The notes beneath the pieces are model-generated. The model was not told where the DNA came from. It was given only the letters and a program-made list of their open reading frames with translations, and searched no databases. A DNA stretch of 5,317 nt from an uncultured Bacilli bacterium (GTDB lineage: Bacteria; Bacillota_I; Bacilli_A; RF39; UBA660), in the NCBI GenBank assembly GCA_947589695.1, contig CANQBY010000086.1, positions 1 to 5,317 on the forward strand, written 5' to 3'. Below, in pieces: positions 1-5,317 of this stretch. The position numbers were made by a program, and so were the translations under genes. Every line of letters starts with the position of its first letter. Positions within the stretch are counted from its first letter, which is position 1.

Positions 1-1
1 T

Positions 2-1876
2 ACGATTTTAGAAATTGTAAAAGGTCCCGATTTTCCTACGGGGGGAATTGCCTGTGGAATTGATGGTATTAGAGAAGCCTTTAAAACAGGTAAAGGTCGC
101 GTAATTGTTAAATCAAAATATGAAATTGTGAAAGAAAAAGGGAAAGAAAAAATAATTATTTCGGAAATACCTTTTGATGTTAATAAAGCCATGTTAGTTA
201 ATAGAATTGATGGAATTAGAATTGATAAAAAACTTGAGGGAATGGCGGAAGTTCGTGATGAATCAGATAGAGAAGGGCTTAGAATTGTAATTGATTTAAA
301 AGCGGGGGCTAATAGTGATTTAATCCTTAATTATTTATTTAAAAATACAGATTTACAAATTTCGTATAATTATAATATGGTAGCAATTGTAAATAGAGTA
401 CCCAAAACTTTAGGAATATTAGAAATATTAGACGCGTATATTGCACATCAAAAAGAGGTTATAACTTTAAGAAGTAAATTTGATTTAGCAACTTATGAGA
501 AAAGAATGCATATTGTAGAAGGTTTAATTAAATGTTTATCTATTTTAGATCAAGTAATTAAAGTAATAAGAGGAAGTAAAAATAAGAGTGATGCAGAAGC
601 TAATTTAGTAAAAGAATTTGACTTTACTTTAGAACAAGCTAAAGCAATTGTAATGTTACAATTATATAGACTTACCAATACTGATGTTATTGAACTAGAA
701 GAAGAAATGGCTAAATTAAAGAAATTAATTGAAGGATTAAAAGCAATTTTAAGTGATGAAGAAGCTTTAAAATATGTGATGAAAAAAGAACTTAAAATGA
801 TTAAAAAAGAATATGCGACAGCAAGAAAAACACAAATAGAAGAAGTAGCCCAAGAAATTAAGTTAGATATGAAAGAAATGATTCCAAAAGAAAATGTTGT
901 AGTGGTTGTAACTAATGAAGGATATGTAAAAAGAGTTAGTGCAAAAAGTTATGCTGCTTCAAATGAAGATACTACTTTAAAACCAGGAGATTTTATTACA
1001 GGGTTATATGATTGTACGACGTTAGATACGATTTTAGTGTTTACGAATTTTGGTAATTATTTATATATTCCCGTTTATAAGATTCCGGATGTTAAATGGA
1101 AAGATTTAGGAAAACATGTAAGTAATATTATTATGCTTAATACAAATGAAAAAGTTATTGCTTCTTGTATGTATAAGCCCGATGATATATTAGTTTTAGC
1201 AACGAAAAAAGGAATGGCTAAAAGAACACTTATGAAAGATTATGAAGTAAGTAGATGTACGAAACCAATTGGGGCTATGAAATTAAAAGAAGATGATGAG
1301 TTGGTAGCGATTGGAAAAGATTTAGGAAATATATTAATGGTTACTAATAATGGTTATTACTTAAATTATGAATCAGAACAATTACCAATAGTTGGAGCAA
1401 AAGCGGGAGGAGTTAAAGGAATAAGTTTAAAAGATGATTATTTAATTAGTTTAAGTAGTTATAATGAAAACCAAGAATATTTAACATTATTTACCGATAA
1501 TAAAACAGCTAAAAGAGTGAAGATTAGTGATTTAGAAAAACATTCGAGAGCGAAAAAGGGAAGTACACTTTTAAAGAAAACAAAAACGATAACTTATAAA
1601 GTATTAAGTGCTTTTGTAACAACTAGTCGGGATTTAGTACTAACAAAGGCGGAGAGTGAAATAAATATTTTTAAAAATAGTGATATTGCGATTATGGATT
1701 TAGCTTCCACAGGTTCAAATGTCAGTAAATATAAATTAGATTTAGCAAGTAAAGTAGCAATGATGGAAAAAACGGTTGGAGAAAAGCCAAAAAAAGAAGA
1801 AGTAATAGAACCAGAAGAAAAAAGGGAAGCTAAAGCTTTATCGATGGAAGATTTCTTAGATGATTTTAAACTATAA
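2..1876 (+). CDS. parC: DNA topoisomerase IV subunit A (ParC), 5'-partial
   Basis: This is the C-terminal 624 codons of a type IIA topoisomerase A subunit. With ParE it would decatenate and relax DNA by double-strand passage. The reading frame is open to the left edge, so the GTG at 128 is not the start. The fragment opens with the conserved GPDFPTGG (residues 8-15) of the tower region. The N-terminal winged helix with the catalytic tyrosine, roughly 190 residues judging from relatives, lies outside the window. A helical tower/coiled-coil region spans about residues 135-285 and contains LQLYRLT (219-225), which is typical of Gram-positive ParC/GrlA rather than GyrA. The C-terminal beta-propeller covers about 297-590; it begins near EGYVKR (306-311) and has only degenerate GyrA-box-like segments (AKAGGVKG at 466-473, SRAKKGST at 515-522), again favouring ParC. 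A lysine/glutamate-rich linker ends in SMEDFLDDFKL. parE is usually immediately upstream, but that is not visible here. Confidence 0.95.
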   Translation, partial: TILEIVKGPDFPTGGIACGIDGIREAFKTGKGRVIVKSKYEIVKEKGKEKIIISEIPFDVNKAMLVNRIDGIRIDKKLEGMAEVRDESDREGLRIVIDLKAGANSDLILNYLFKNTDLQISYNYNMVAIVNRVPKTLGILEILDAYIAHQKEVITLRSKFDLATYEKRMHIVEGLIKCLSILDQVIKVIRGSKNKSDAEANLVKEFDFTLEQAKAIVMLQLYRLTNTDVIELEEEMAKLKKLIEGLKAILSDEEALKYVMKKELKMIKKEYATARKTQIEEVAQEIKLDMKEMIPKENVVVVVTNEGYVKRVSAKSYAASNEDTTLKPGDFITGLYDCTTLDTILVFTNFGNYLYIPVYKIPDVKWKDLGKHVSNIIMLNTNEKVIASCMYKPDDILVLATKKGMAKRTLMKDYEVSRCTKPIGAMKLKEDDELVAIGKDLGNILMVTNNGYYLNYESEQLPIVGAKAGGVKGISLKDDYLISLSSYNENQEYLTLFTDNKTAKRVKISDLEKHSRAKKGSTLLKKTKTITYKVLSAFVTTSRDLVLTKAESEINIFKNSDIAIMDLASTGSNVSKYKLDLASKVAMMEKTVGEKPKKEEVIEPEEKREAKALSMEDFLDDFKL

Positions 1877-1896
1877 TAGATGATATTATAGTTTTT
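1868..1896 (+). terminator. AT-rich intrinsic terminator of parC
   Basis: A perfect 11-bp inverted repeat (1868-1878 with 1884-1894) encloses a 5-base loop and runs into TTTTT (1892-1896). The left arm contains the parC stop codon (1874-1876). Only one of the eleven pairs is G-C, so the stem is weak by the usual standard, although the perfect pairing and T-run are typical. It also overlaps the proposed -35 region of the next gene. Confidence 0.5.
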
Positions 1897-1908
1897 ATAT
1901 GATATAAT
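1880..1908 (+). promoter_or_regulatory. Extended -10 promoter for the carboxypeptidase gene
   Basis: A consensus TATAAT (1903-1908) is preceded by TG with one intervening base (1900-1901), which makes an extended -10 element for the main vegetative sigma factor. The -35 hexamer at 17-base spacing (1880-1885, ATGATA) matches TTGACA at only four of six positions, so the extended -10 probably carries recognition. Transcription would start near 1914-1916, giving a leader of roughly 13-15 bases. Confidence 0.6.
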
Positions 1909-1917
1909 GGCTATATT

Positions 1918-1923
1918 AGGTGG
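1918..1923 (+). promoter_or_regulatory. Ribosome binding site that sets the carboxypeptidase start
   Basis: AGGTGG lies five bases before the ATG at 1929. An in-frame GTG at 1920 falls inside this Shine-Dalgarno sequence and only a few bases after the predicted transcript start, so it cannot be the normal initiation codon. ATG 1929 also gives a cleaner signal peptide beginning MKFKN. Confidence 0.7.
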
Positions 1924-1928
1924 TAGAT

Positions 1929-2939
1929 ATGAAGTTTAAGAATTGGTTTTTAATATTGATGGTAATTTTTTTAATCCCTTTAGGGAAGGTTAAAGCTTTA
2001 GAGTGGGAGTTACCAGAACTTTATTCAAAAAATGTGTTAATTTATGATTTAACCGAAGAAGAAATGGTATATAATAAAAATATTAATGATAGAACTCCAA
2101 TTGCTTCGCTTACTAAAATACTTACTTCAATTACAGCAATAGAATTAATAGATGATTTTGAAGATATGGTGGAAATTACTGATAAAATGGTCGCAGGTAT
2201 TTCTAATAATGCTTCAAAAGCTGGGTTAAAGACGGGTGATAAAGTAACCTATTTAGATTTACTTTATGGTTCTCTTTTACCAAGCGGAGCGGATGCTACT
2301 CAAAGTTTGGCGATAAGTTTAAAGGGTTCAGTTAGTAATTTTGTTTCGGAAATGAATAAGATGGCGATAAAAATAGGAATGGAAAATTCCCATTTTGTTA
2401 ATACTTCCGGATTAGATATAAGTGGCCAATATAGTACAGCTAGTGATGTTTTAAAATTAGCTAAGTATGCTTTAAATAATGTGACGTTTAGAAAGATTTT
2501 TACAACGAGAGAATATGTGATGAGTAATGGATTAGAAGTTAAATCAACGATTTTAGATTATGAAGAAAAAACGGGAATTGATACAAGTTTTATTAAAGGA
2601 AGTAAAACGGGTTATACCGATTATGCTGGTTTATGTTTAACAAGTTTAATGGAATATCAAGGCCATGAGATACTTGCCATAACCATTAATGCACCATATG
2701 TCCGAAATTTATATTACAATTTGCAAGATCATATAGTAATTTGGAATTATATAAATGATAATTATTTATTAGAGGAAGATCCTTTAATAGATATTGATAT
2801 AAATGAGAATAAGATGGAAAATAAAAAAGAAGTAGAAATTAAAATAAATAAAAAATATCAAACAATTTTAATCGTGGGAGGTATGGTTATAATGGGAGTA
2901 ATAATACTTAGTTTAAGAAAAAAGTATTTTGGTAAATAA
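1929..2939 (+). CDS. D-alanyl-D-alanine carboxypeptidase, peptidase S11 (DacA/DacF-like)
   Basis: This 336-residue penicillin-binding-protein family enzyme is expected to remove the terminal D-alanine from peptidoglycan stem peptides outside the membrane. A signal peptide covers residues 1-23: lysines at 2 and 4, a hydrophobic core at about 6-18, and a likely cleavage site after V-K-A. The catalytic SxxK motif is S60-L-T-K63 and the KTG motif is K226-T-G228. NTSGLD (158-163) and the following YSTASD are also typical of the family. The second motif, normally SxN, reads S119-G-A121, so the usual asparagine is absent. There is no recognisable PBP5-type C-terminal beta domain. After about residue 280 comes an acidic then lysine-rich linker, followed by a membrane helix at about 312-329 and a basic tail, so the protein should be anchored at its C-terminus. 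It has its own promoter and no convincing terminator. I cannot assign the exact paralogue (DacA or DacF). Confidence 0.9.
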   Translation: MKFKNWFLILMVIFLIPLGKVKALEWELPELYSKNVLIYDLTEEEMVYNKNINDRTPIASLTKILTSITAIELIDDFEDMVEITDKMVAGISNNASKAGLKTGDKVTYLDLLYGSLLPSGADATQSLAISLKGSVSNFVSEMNKMAIKIGMENSHFVNTSGLDISGQYSTASDVLKLAKYALNNVTFRKIFTTREYVMSNGLEVKSTILDYEEKTGIDTSFIKGSKTGYTDYAGLCLTSLMEYQGHEILAITINAPYVRNLYYNLQDHIVIWNYINDNYLLEEDPLIDIDINENKMENKKEVEIKINKKYQTILIVGGMVIMGVIILSLRKKYFGK

Positions 2940-2987
2940 AATTTTTGAAGAACTTTAAATATATTTTATTAAATAAGAAAAATTAAT

Positions 2988-3015
2988 TTGATTTTAAGAG
3001 AAAGTTTGTTATAAT
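2988..3015 (+). promoter_or_regulatory. Promoter for the DUF362 gene
   Basis: TTGATT (2988-2993) and a consensus TATAAT (3010-3015) are separated by 16 bases. A TG at 3007-3008 makes this an extended -10 promoter as well. The predicted transcript start, about 3021-3023, falls at the beginning of the AAAGGAG Shine-Dalgarno sequence (3021-3027), so the leader would be about 13-15 bases. Confidence 0.75.
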
Positions 3016-3035
3016 TAAGAAAAGGAGAAAAGATA

Positions 3036-3920
3036 ATGGAAAAAGCCAAAGTTTATTTTACAAAAGAAATTAGTCCCGAGAGTTTAGTTAAAATGTATGA
3101 AATTTTAAATAAACCAATGAATGGGAAAGTAGCAGTTAAAATATCAACGGGAGAAATGGGAGGACACAATTATTTAAAACCCGAATTAATTAAAGATTTA
3201 GTACAAAAATTAAGAGGGACAATCGTAGAATGTAATACTGCTTATGCCGGTAAGCGAAATACCACAGAAGAGCATGAACAAACAATTAAAGCCCATGGTT
3301 TTTATGATATTGCCGAAGTAGATATCATGGATAGAGATGGCAGTATGGAAATACCAGTTAGGGGAGGCAAACATTTAGCTTATGATTTAGTGGGTAAACA
3401 CTTAGCTAATTATGATAGTATGGTAATGTTATCCCATTTTAAAGGACATGCGATGGGAGGCTTTGGAGGAGCTTTAAAAAACATGAGTATTGGAGTTGCT
3501 TCTAGTGCTGGTAAAACGCGTATTCATACTGCGAATAAAGTAGATAAACCCGATGAATTATGGGGCAATTTACCAGAACAAAATGCATTTTTAGAGTCTA
3601 TGGCTGAAGCTTGTCAAGCTGTGATGGATTATATGAAAAACAATATTGTCTATATAAATGTCATGAATAATTTATCTGTCGATTGTGATTGTGATTCTAA
3701 TCCGGAGGCACCATGTATGGAAGATATCGGTATTTTAGCCAGTACTGATCCAGTGGCCTTAGATGAAGCTTGTTTAGATTTAGTTTATAATTCTAAAGAT
3801 AAAGGAAGAGACCATTTAGTAGAGAGAATCGAAAGACAGAATGGTAGATATATTACCGTGTATGCCGATGAAAACCTCCATATTGGTTCCAGAGATTATG
3901 AATTAATAGATGTTGATTAA
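3036..3920 (+). CDS. DUF362 domain-containing protein, short form without ferredoxin domain
   Basis: This 294-residue, apparently soluble protein has no signal peptide or membrane segment. It belongs to the DUF362 family, which has no settled biochemical function. The family signature is clear: SHFKGH (133-138), then GGFGGALKN (141-149), then a region with VDCDCDSNP (215-223) and C227, then ILASTDPVALDEACLDLVY (233-251). The conserved histidines, cysteines and acidic residues suggest a metal or cofactor site; this is inference. Many family members carry two CxxCxxC-type 4Fe-4S motifs between the GGALKN block and the C-terminal half. Here that stretch (about 155-185) is a short linker with no cysteine, so this is the minimal form. 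The start is ATG 3036, with GGAG eight bases upstream. It has its own promoter and terminator, so it is probably monocistronic, and its neighbours give no clue to function. Confidence 0.85.
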   Translation: MEKAKVYFTKEISPESLVKMYEILNKPMNGKVAVKISTGEMGGHNYLKPELIKDLVQKLRGTIVECNTAYAGKRNTTEEHEQTIKAHGFYDIAEVDIMDRDGSMEIPVRGGKHLAYDLVGKHLANYDSMVMLSHFKGHAMGGFGGALKNMSIGVASSAGKTRIHTANKVDKPDELWGNLPEQNAFLESMAEACQAVMDYMKNNIVYINVMNNLSVDCDCDSNPEAPCMEDIGILASTDPVALDEACLDLVYNSKDKGRDHLVERIERQNGRYITVYADENLHIGSRDYELIDVD

Positions 3921-3948
3921 AAGTTAGAATTTTTCTAGCTTTTTATTT
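3919..3948 (+). terminator. Intrinsic terminator after the DUF362 gene
   Basis: An 11-bp stem (3919-3929 with 3933-3943) with one T-G wobble pair and two G-C pairs encloses a 3-base loop. It runs into TTTTT and, after one A, TTTT. As at the end of parC, the stop codon (3918-3920) overlaps the left arm. It separates this gene from the copper operon. Confidence 0.7.
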
Positions 3949-3952
3949 TAGC

Positions 3953-3982
3953 TTGACTTAGACCCTCTGGGGGTAGTATAAT
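3953..3982 (+). promoter_or_regulatory. csoR-copA operon promoter
   Basis: TTGACT (3953-3958, five of six consensus bases) and TATAAT (3977-3982) are separated by 18 bases. There is no TG extension. Transcription should start near 3988-3990, just before AGGAGG (3991-3996), which lies eight bases before the csoR ATG. The spacer holds the CsoR operator, so bound repressor would block RNA polymerase directly. Confidence 0.8.
3961..3975 (+). promoter_or_regulatory. CsoR-type copper operator
   Basis: GACCCTCTGGGGGTA is an imperfect palindrome centred on 3968, with ACCC and GGGT half-sites at 3962-3965 and 3971-3974. It resembles the known CsoR operator pattern of C-runs and G-runs ending in GTA. 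It is a conspicuous GC-rich patch in AT-rich DNA and sits between the -35 and -10 boxes upstream of a csoR gene. Apo-CsoR should bind here and Cu(I) should release it. Confidence 0.8.
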
Positions 3983-4004
3983 GGGAAAAGAGGAGGGATT
4001 TTAA

Positions 4005-4298
4005 ATGAATCCAAAAACAGCTGTAAGAACCAAAAAAAGAAGTGACGAAGATAAGAAATATTTAGTCAATAGATTAAAAGTGATTGAAGGACAAGTTAGA
4101 GGAGTTTGCAATATGATAGAAGAAGATCGATATTGTGATGATGTTTTAATTCAAATATCAGCGATAAAAAATTCTTTAGGAAGTATTGCTTCGTATGTGT
4201 TAAAAGAACATTTAACTACTTGTGTTGCTGATGAAGTAAAAAAGGGTAATGACGATATTTTATTAGAAGTTTTAGATTTAATAGGTAGAACAAAATGA
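4005..4298 (+). CDS. csoR: Copper-sensing transcriptional repressor CsoR
   Basis: This 97-residue all-helical protein of the CsoR/RcnR family binds DNA as an oligomer and is released by Cu(I). The family core is plain: RLKVIEGQVRGV (23-34), then EEDRYCDDVLIQISAI. The Cu(I) ligand set is complete: C44, H69 and C73, with the spacing (25 and 4) of the characterised Mycobacterium and Bacillus CsoR proteins. Y43, next to the first ligand cysteine, matches the known second-shell tyrosine. This C-H-C set distinguishes it from nickel (RcnR), formaldehyde (FrmR) and persulfide (CstR) sensors. An extra cysteine, C35, sits in the first helix. ATG 4005 has a strong AGGAGG eight bases upstream. It is the first gene of an operon with copA, its stop overlaps the copA start, and it is probably autoregulated through the operator at 3961-3975. 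Confidence 0.93.
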   Translation: MNPKTAVRTKKRSDEDKKYLVNRLKVIEGQVRGVCNMIEEDRYCDDVLIQISAIKNSLGSIASYVLKEHLTTCVADEVKKGNDDILLEVLDLIGRTK

Positions 4299-5317
4299 AA
4301 AAGATAACTTTAAAAATTGGAGGCATGAGTTGTAGTGCTTGTCAAAATAGAGTAGAAAAGTATTTAAATAAACAAGATGGGGTTATTAAGGCTTCAGTTA
4401 ATTTAGTAATGGCTAATGCTTATATTGAATATGAAGATAAATTAAAAGTTAAAGATTTAGAAAGATTTATTAAAGAAGCAGGGTATGAATGTTTAGGAGA
4501 ATATAAATTAGATGATGATAAGAAAAAAAATAATGATGAAAAATTAAGGTTAATTATTTTTGGGATTTTAGCTCTTTTAGTTTTTTATATCAGTATGGCT
4601 CATATGCTTGGTTTACCTAAGATTCCTTTTTTAGATATGATGAAGCATCCCAAAAGTTATGTTGTTAGTTTACTAATACTTACTATTCCTTTTTTAATCT
4701 ATGGAAAAGATATCTTGGTTAGAGGAATAAAAAATTTAATCCATTTAGCACCTAATATGGATAGTTTAGTAACTTTAGGAGTAAGCGCTAGTTTTGTTTA
4801 TAGTTTAGTTAATTTAATTAATTTTTTAAATAATAAAGGAGATCTAACTAATATTTATTTTGAAGCTTGTGCCATTATTATTTTCTTTATTAAATTAGGA
4901 AGATATATTGAGAAAACAAGTCATGAAAAAACAAAAACAGCAATTAAAGAATTAGTTACCATTACACCGGCGAAAGCCTATTTAAAAAAAGAACAAGGGA
5001 TAGAAGAAGTAACGATTGATGAAGTTAAAAAAGGTGATATTTTAGTAGCAAAAATAGGAACTAAAATTGCCGTTGATGGAGAAATTATAAAGGGATATGC
5101 CTACATTGATGAAGCATTTATTACGGGTGAAGCTAAACAAAATAAGAAAAATGTTGGAGATAAAGTTATTGCCGGCAGTAAAGTTTTAAATGGTTATATC
5201 GAATATAAAGCTGAGAGAATTGGAAAAGATTCCACCATTTCTGAGATTGTGAGGTTAGTAGTAGAAGCAAGTAGTAAAAAAGGAAAATTAGAAAAATTAA
5301 CCGACCGAGTAAGTGGT
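4295..5317 (+). CDS. copA: Copper-translocating P-type ATPase CopA, 3'-partial
   Basis: These first 341 codons of a P1B-type ATPase are expected to export Cu(I) across the cell membrane; the frame is open to the right edge. A single heavy-metal-associated domain (about 3-68) carries GMSCSAC (10-16), with C13 and C16 as Cu(I) ligands. A charged linker (71-83) follows, then membrane helices at about 84-104, 119-138, 155-177 and 185-206. The copper-ATPase hallmark NMDSLVTLG (154-162) is present. E190 in YFEA aligns with the proposed entry-site glutamate of characterised CopA proteins. The actuator domain (about 207-320) contains T277-G-E279, but is followed by A-K-Q rather than the usual S-x-P. 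The CPC, DKTGT and GDGxND motifs would lie beyond the window. The ATG shares ATGA with the csoR stop. Only a weak AGGT precedes it, so translation is probably coupled to csoR. Confidence 0.92.
   Translation, partial: MKKITLKIGGMSCSACQNRVEKYLNKQDGVIKASVNLVMANAYIEYEDKLKVKDLERFIKEAGYECLGEYKLDDDKKKNNDEKLRLIIFGILALLVFYISMAHMLGLPKIPFLDMMKHPKSYVVSLLILTIPFLIYGKDILVRGIKNLIHLAPNMDSLVTLGVSASFVYSLVNLINFLNNKGDLTNIYFEACAIIIFFIKLGRYIEKTSHEKTKTAIKELVTITPAKAYLKKEQGIEEVTIDEVKKGDILVAKIGTKIAVDGEIIKGYAYIDEAFITGEAKQNKKNVGDKVIAGSKVLNGYIEYKAERIGKDSTISEIVRLVVEASSKKGKLEKLTDRVSG
4523..4533 (+). other. Candidate frameshift or slippage site within copA
   Basis: Eight consecutive A residues (4523-4530) cover codons 77-79, just after the metal-binding domain. 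Read in the copA frame, A AAA AAT fits the X XXY YYZ pattern of -1 ribosomal slippery heptamers. In the -1 frame the next codon is TAA (4531-4533). A -1 shift, or one extra A in the transcript, would end translation after about 79 residues and leave a free metal-binding domain. The only nearby downstream structure is a weak 6-bp AT palindrome (4542-4555). Confidence 0.3.

Noticed and set aside
35..47. TACGGGGGG stretch resembling a CsoR half-site
   Set aside because: It encodes the invariant P-T-G-G of ParC, has no matching C-rich half-site at the right distance, and is far from any copper gene.
128..130. GTG as a start codon for the topoisomerase reading frame
   Set aside because: The frame is open to the left edge, and the 42 upstream codons encode conserved ParC sequence (GPDFPTGG and following), so the gene simply enters from outside.
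1920..1922. GTG as the start of the carboxypeptidase
   Set aside because: It lies inside the AGGTGG ribosome binding site and almost at the predicted transcript start. ATG 1929 has correct spacing and gives a normal signal peptide.
2940..2987. Terminator after the carboxypeptidase gene
   Set aside because: The inverted repeats here (around 2954-2973) are short, mismatched, without G-C pairs and without a following T-run.
4032..4046. A7 run in csoR followed by a TGA in the -1 frame, as a second frameshift site
   Set aside because: The product would be a meaningless peptide of about 13 residues. I take it as background, and it is a useful warning about how often A-runs precede out-of-frame stops in this DNA.
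4558..4655. Long-range pairing of TTTTGGG (4558-4564) with CCCAAAA (4649-4655) as a frameshift stimulator
   Set aside because: Seven pairs across an 84-base loop in AT-rich sequence is well within chance, and the distance from the A8 run is too great for a classical stimulator.
1..5317. Mollicute genetic code with TGA read as tryptophan
   Set aside because: All five visible tryptophans use TGG, no gene has an internal TGA, and csoR ends at TGA at the expected length.
1..5317. A mobile element, CRISPR array, tRNA/rRNA or novel defence system
   Set aside because: All space is filled by recognisable housekeeping or metal-resistance genes with gaps under 100 bases, and I found no tandem or spaced repeats, terminal repeats or RNA gene folds.

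Overview
The window is a very AT-rich, gene-dense chromosomal segment with all genes on the + strand. It most likely comes from a low-GC Bacillota, perhaps an uncultured gut member of the Bacilli, Erysipelotrichia or RF39-type lineages; this placement is inference. The ParC protein is of the Gram-positive type. A penicillin-binding-protein family carboxypeptidase implies a peptidoglycan wall, so this is not a wall-less mollicute. All five tryptophans I can read are encoded by TGG, and no gene contains an in-frame TGA, so the standard bacterial code applies despite the AT richness.

Layout from left to right: (1) the 3' three quarters of parC (topoisomerase IV subunit A), entering from the left edge and ending in an AT-rich hairpin that contains its stop codon; (2) a membrane-anchored S11-family D-alanyl-D-alanine carboxypeptidase with its own extended -10 promoter; (3) a short DUF362-family protein lacking the usual ferredoxin insert, with its own promoter and a good intrinsic terminator; (4) a copper-homeostasis operon. 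In that operon a promoter carries a CsoR-type operator in its spacer and is followed by csoR and then a 5' fragment of copA. The copA fragment starts inside the csoR stop codon (ATGA overlap) and runs off the right edge. No intergenic gap exceeds 100 bases, and I see no RNA genes, mobile elements, CRISPR arrays or attachment sites.

The genes are mostly independent housekeeping units: chromosome decatenation, wall trimming and an uncharacterised protein. The exception is csoR-copA, a self-regulated copper efflux circuit. When Cu(I) binds CsoR, the repressor should leave the operator and both repressor and pump are made. The most interesting observation is in copA. A run of eight A residues lies just after the single N-terminal metal-binding domain, and a -1 shift there meets a TAA stop at once. 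This could yield a stand-alone CopZ-like copper chaperone of about 79 residues, analogous to the CopA(Z) product known from E. coli copA. This is a hypothesis: A7 runs are common in this AT-rich DNA.

A second pattern is that all three promoters place the -10 box 21 to 23 bases before the start codon. The predicted leaders are therefore only about 13 to 17 bases long and begin almost at the Shine-Dalgarno sequence.
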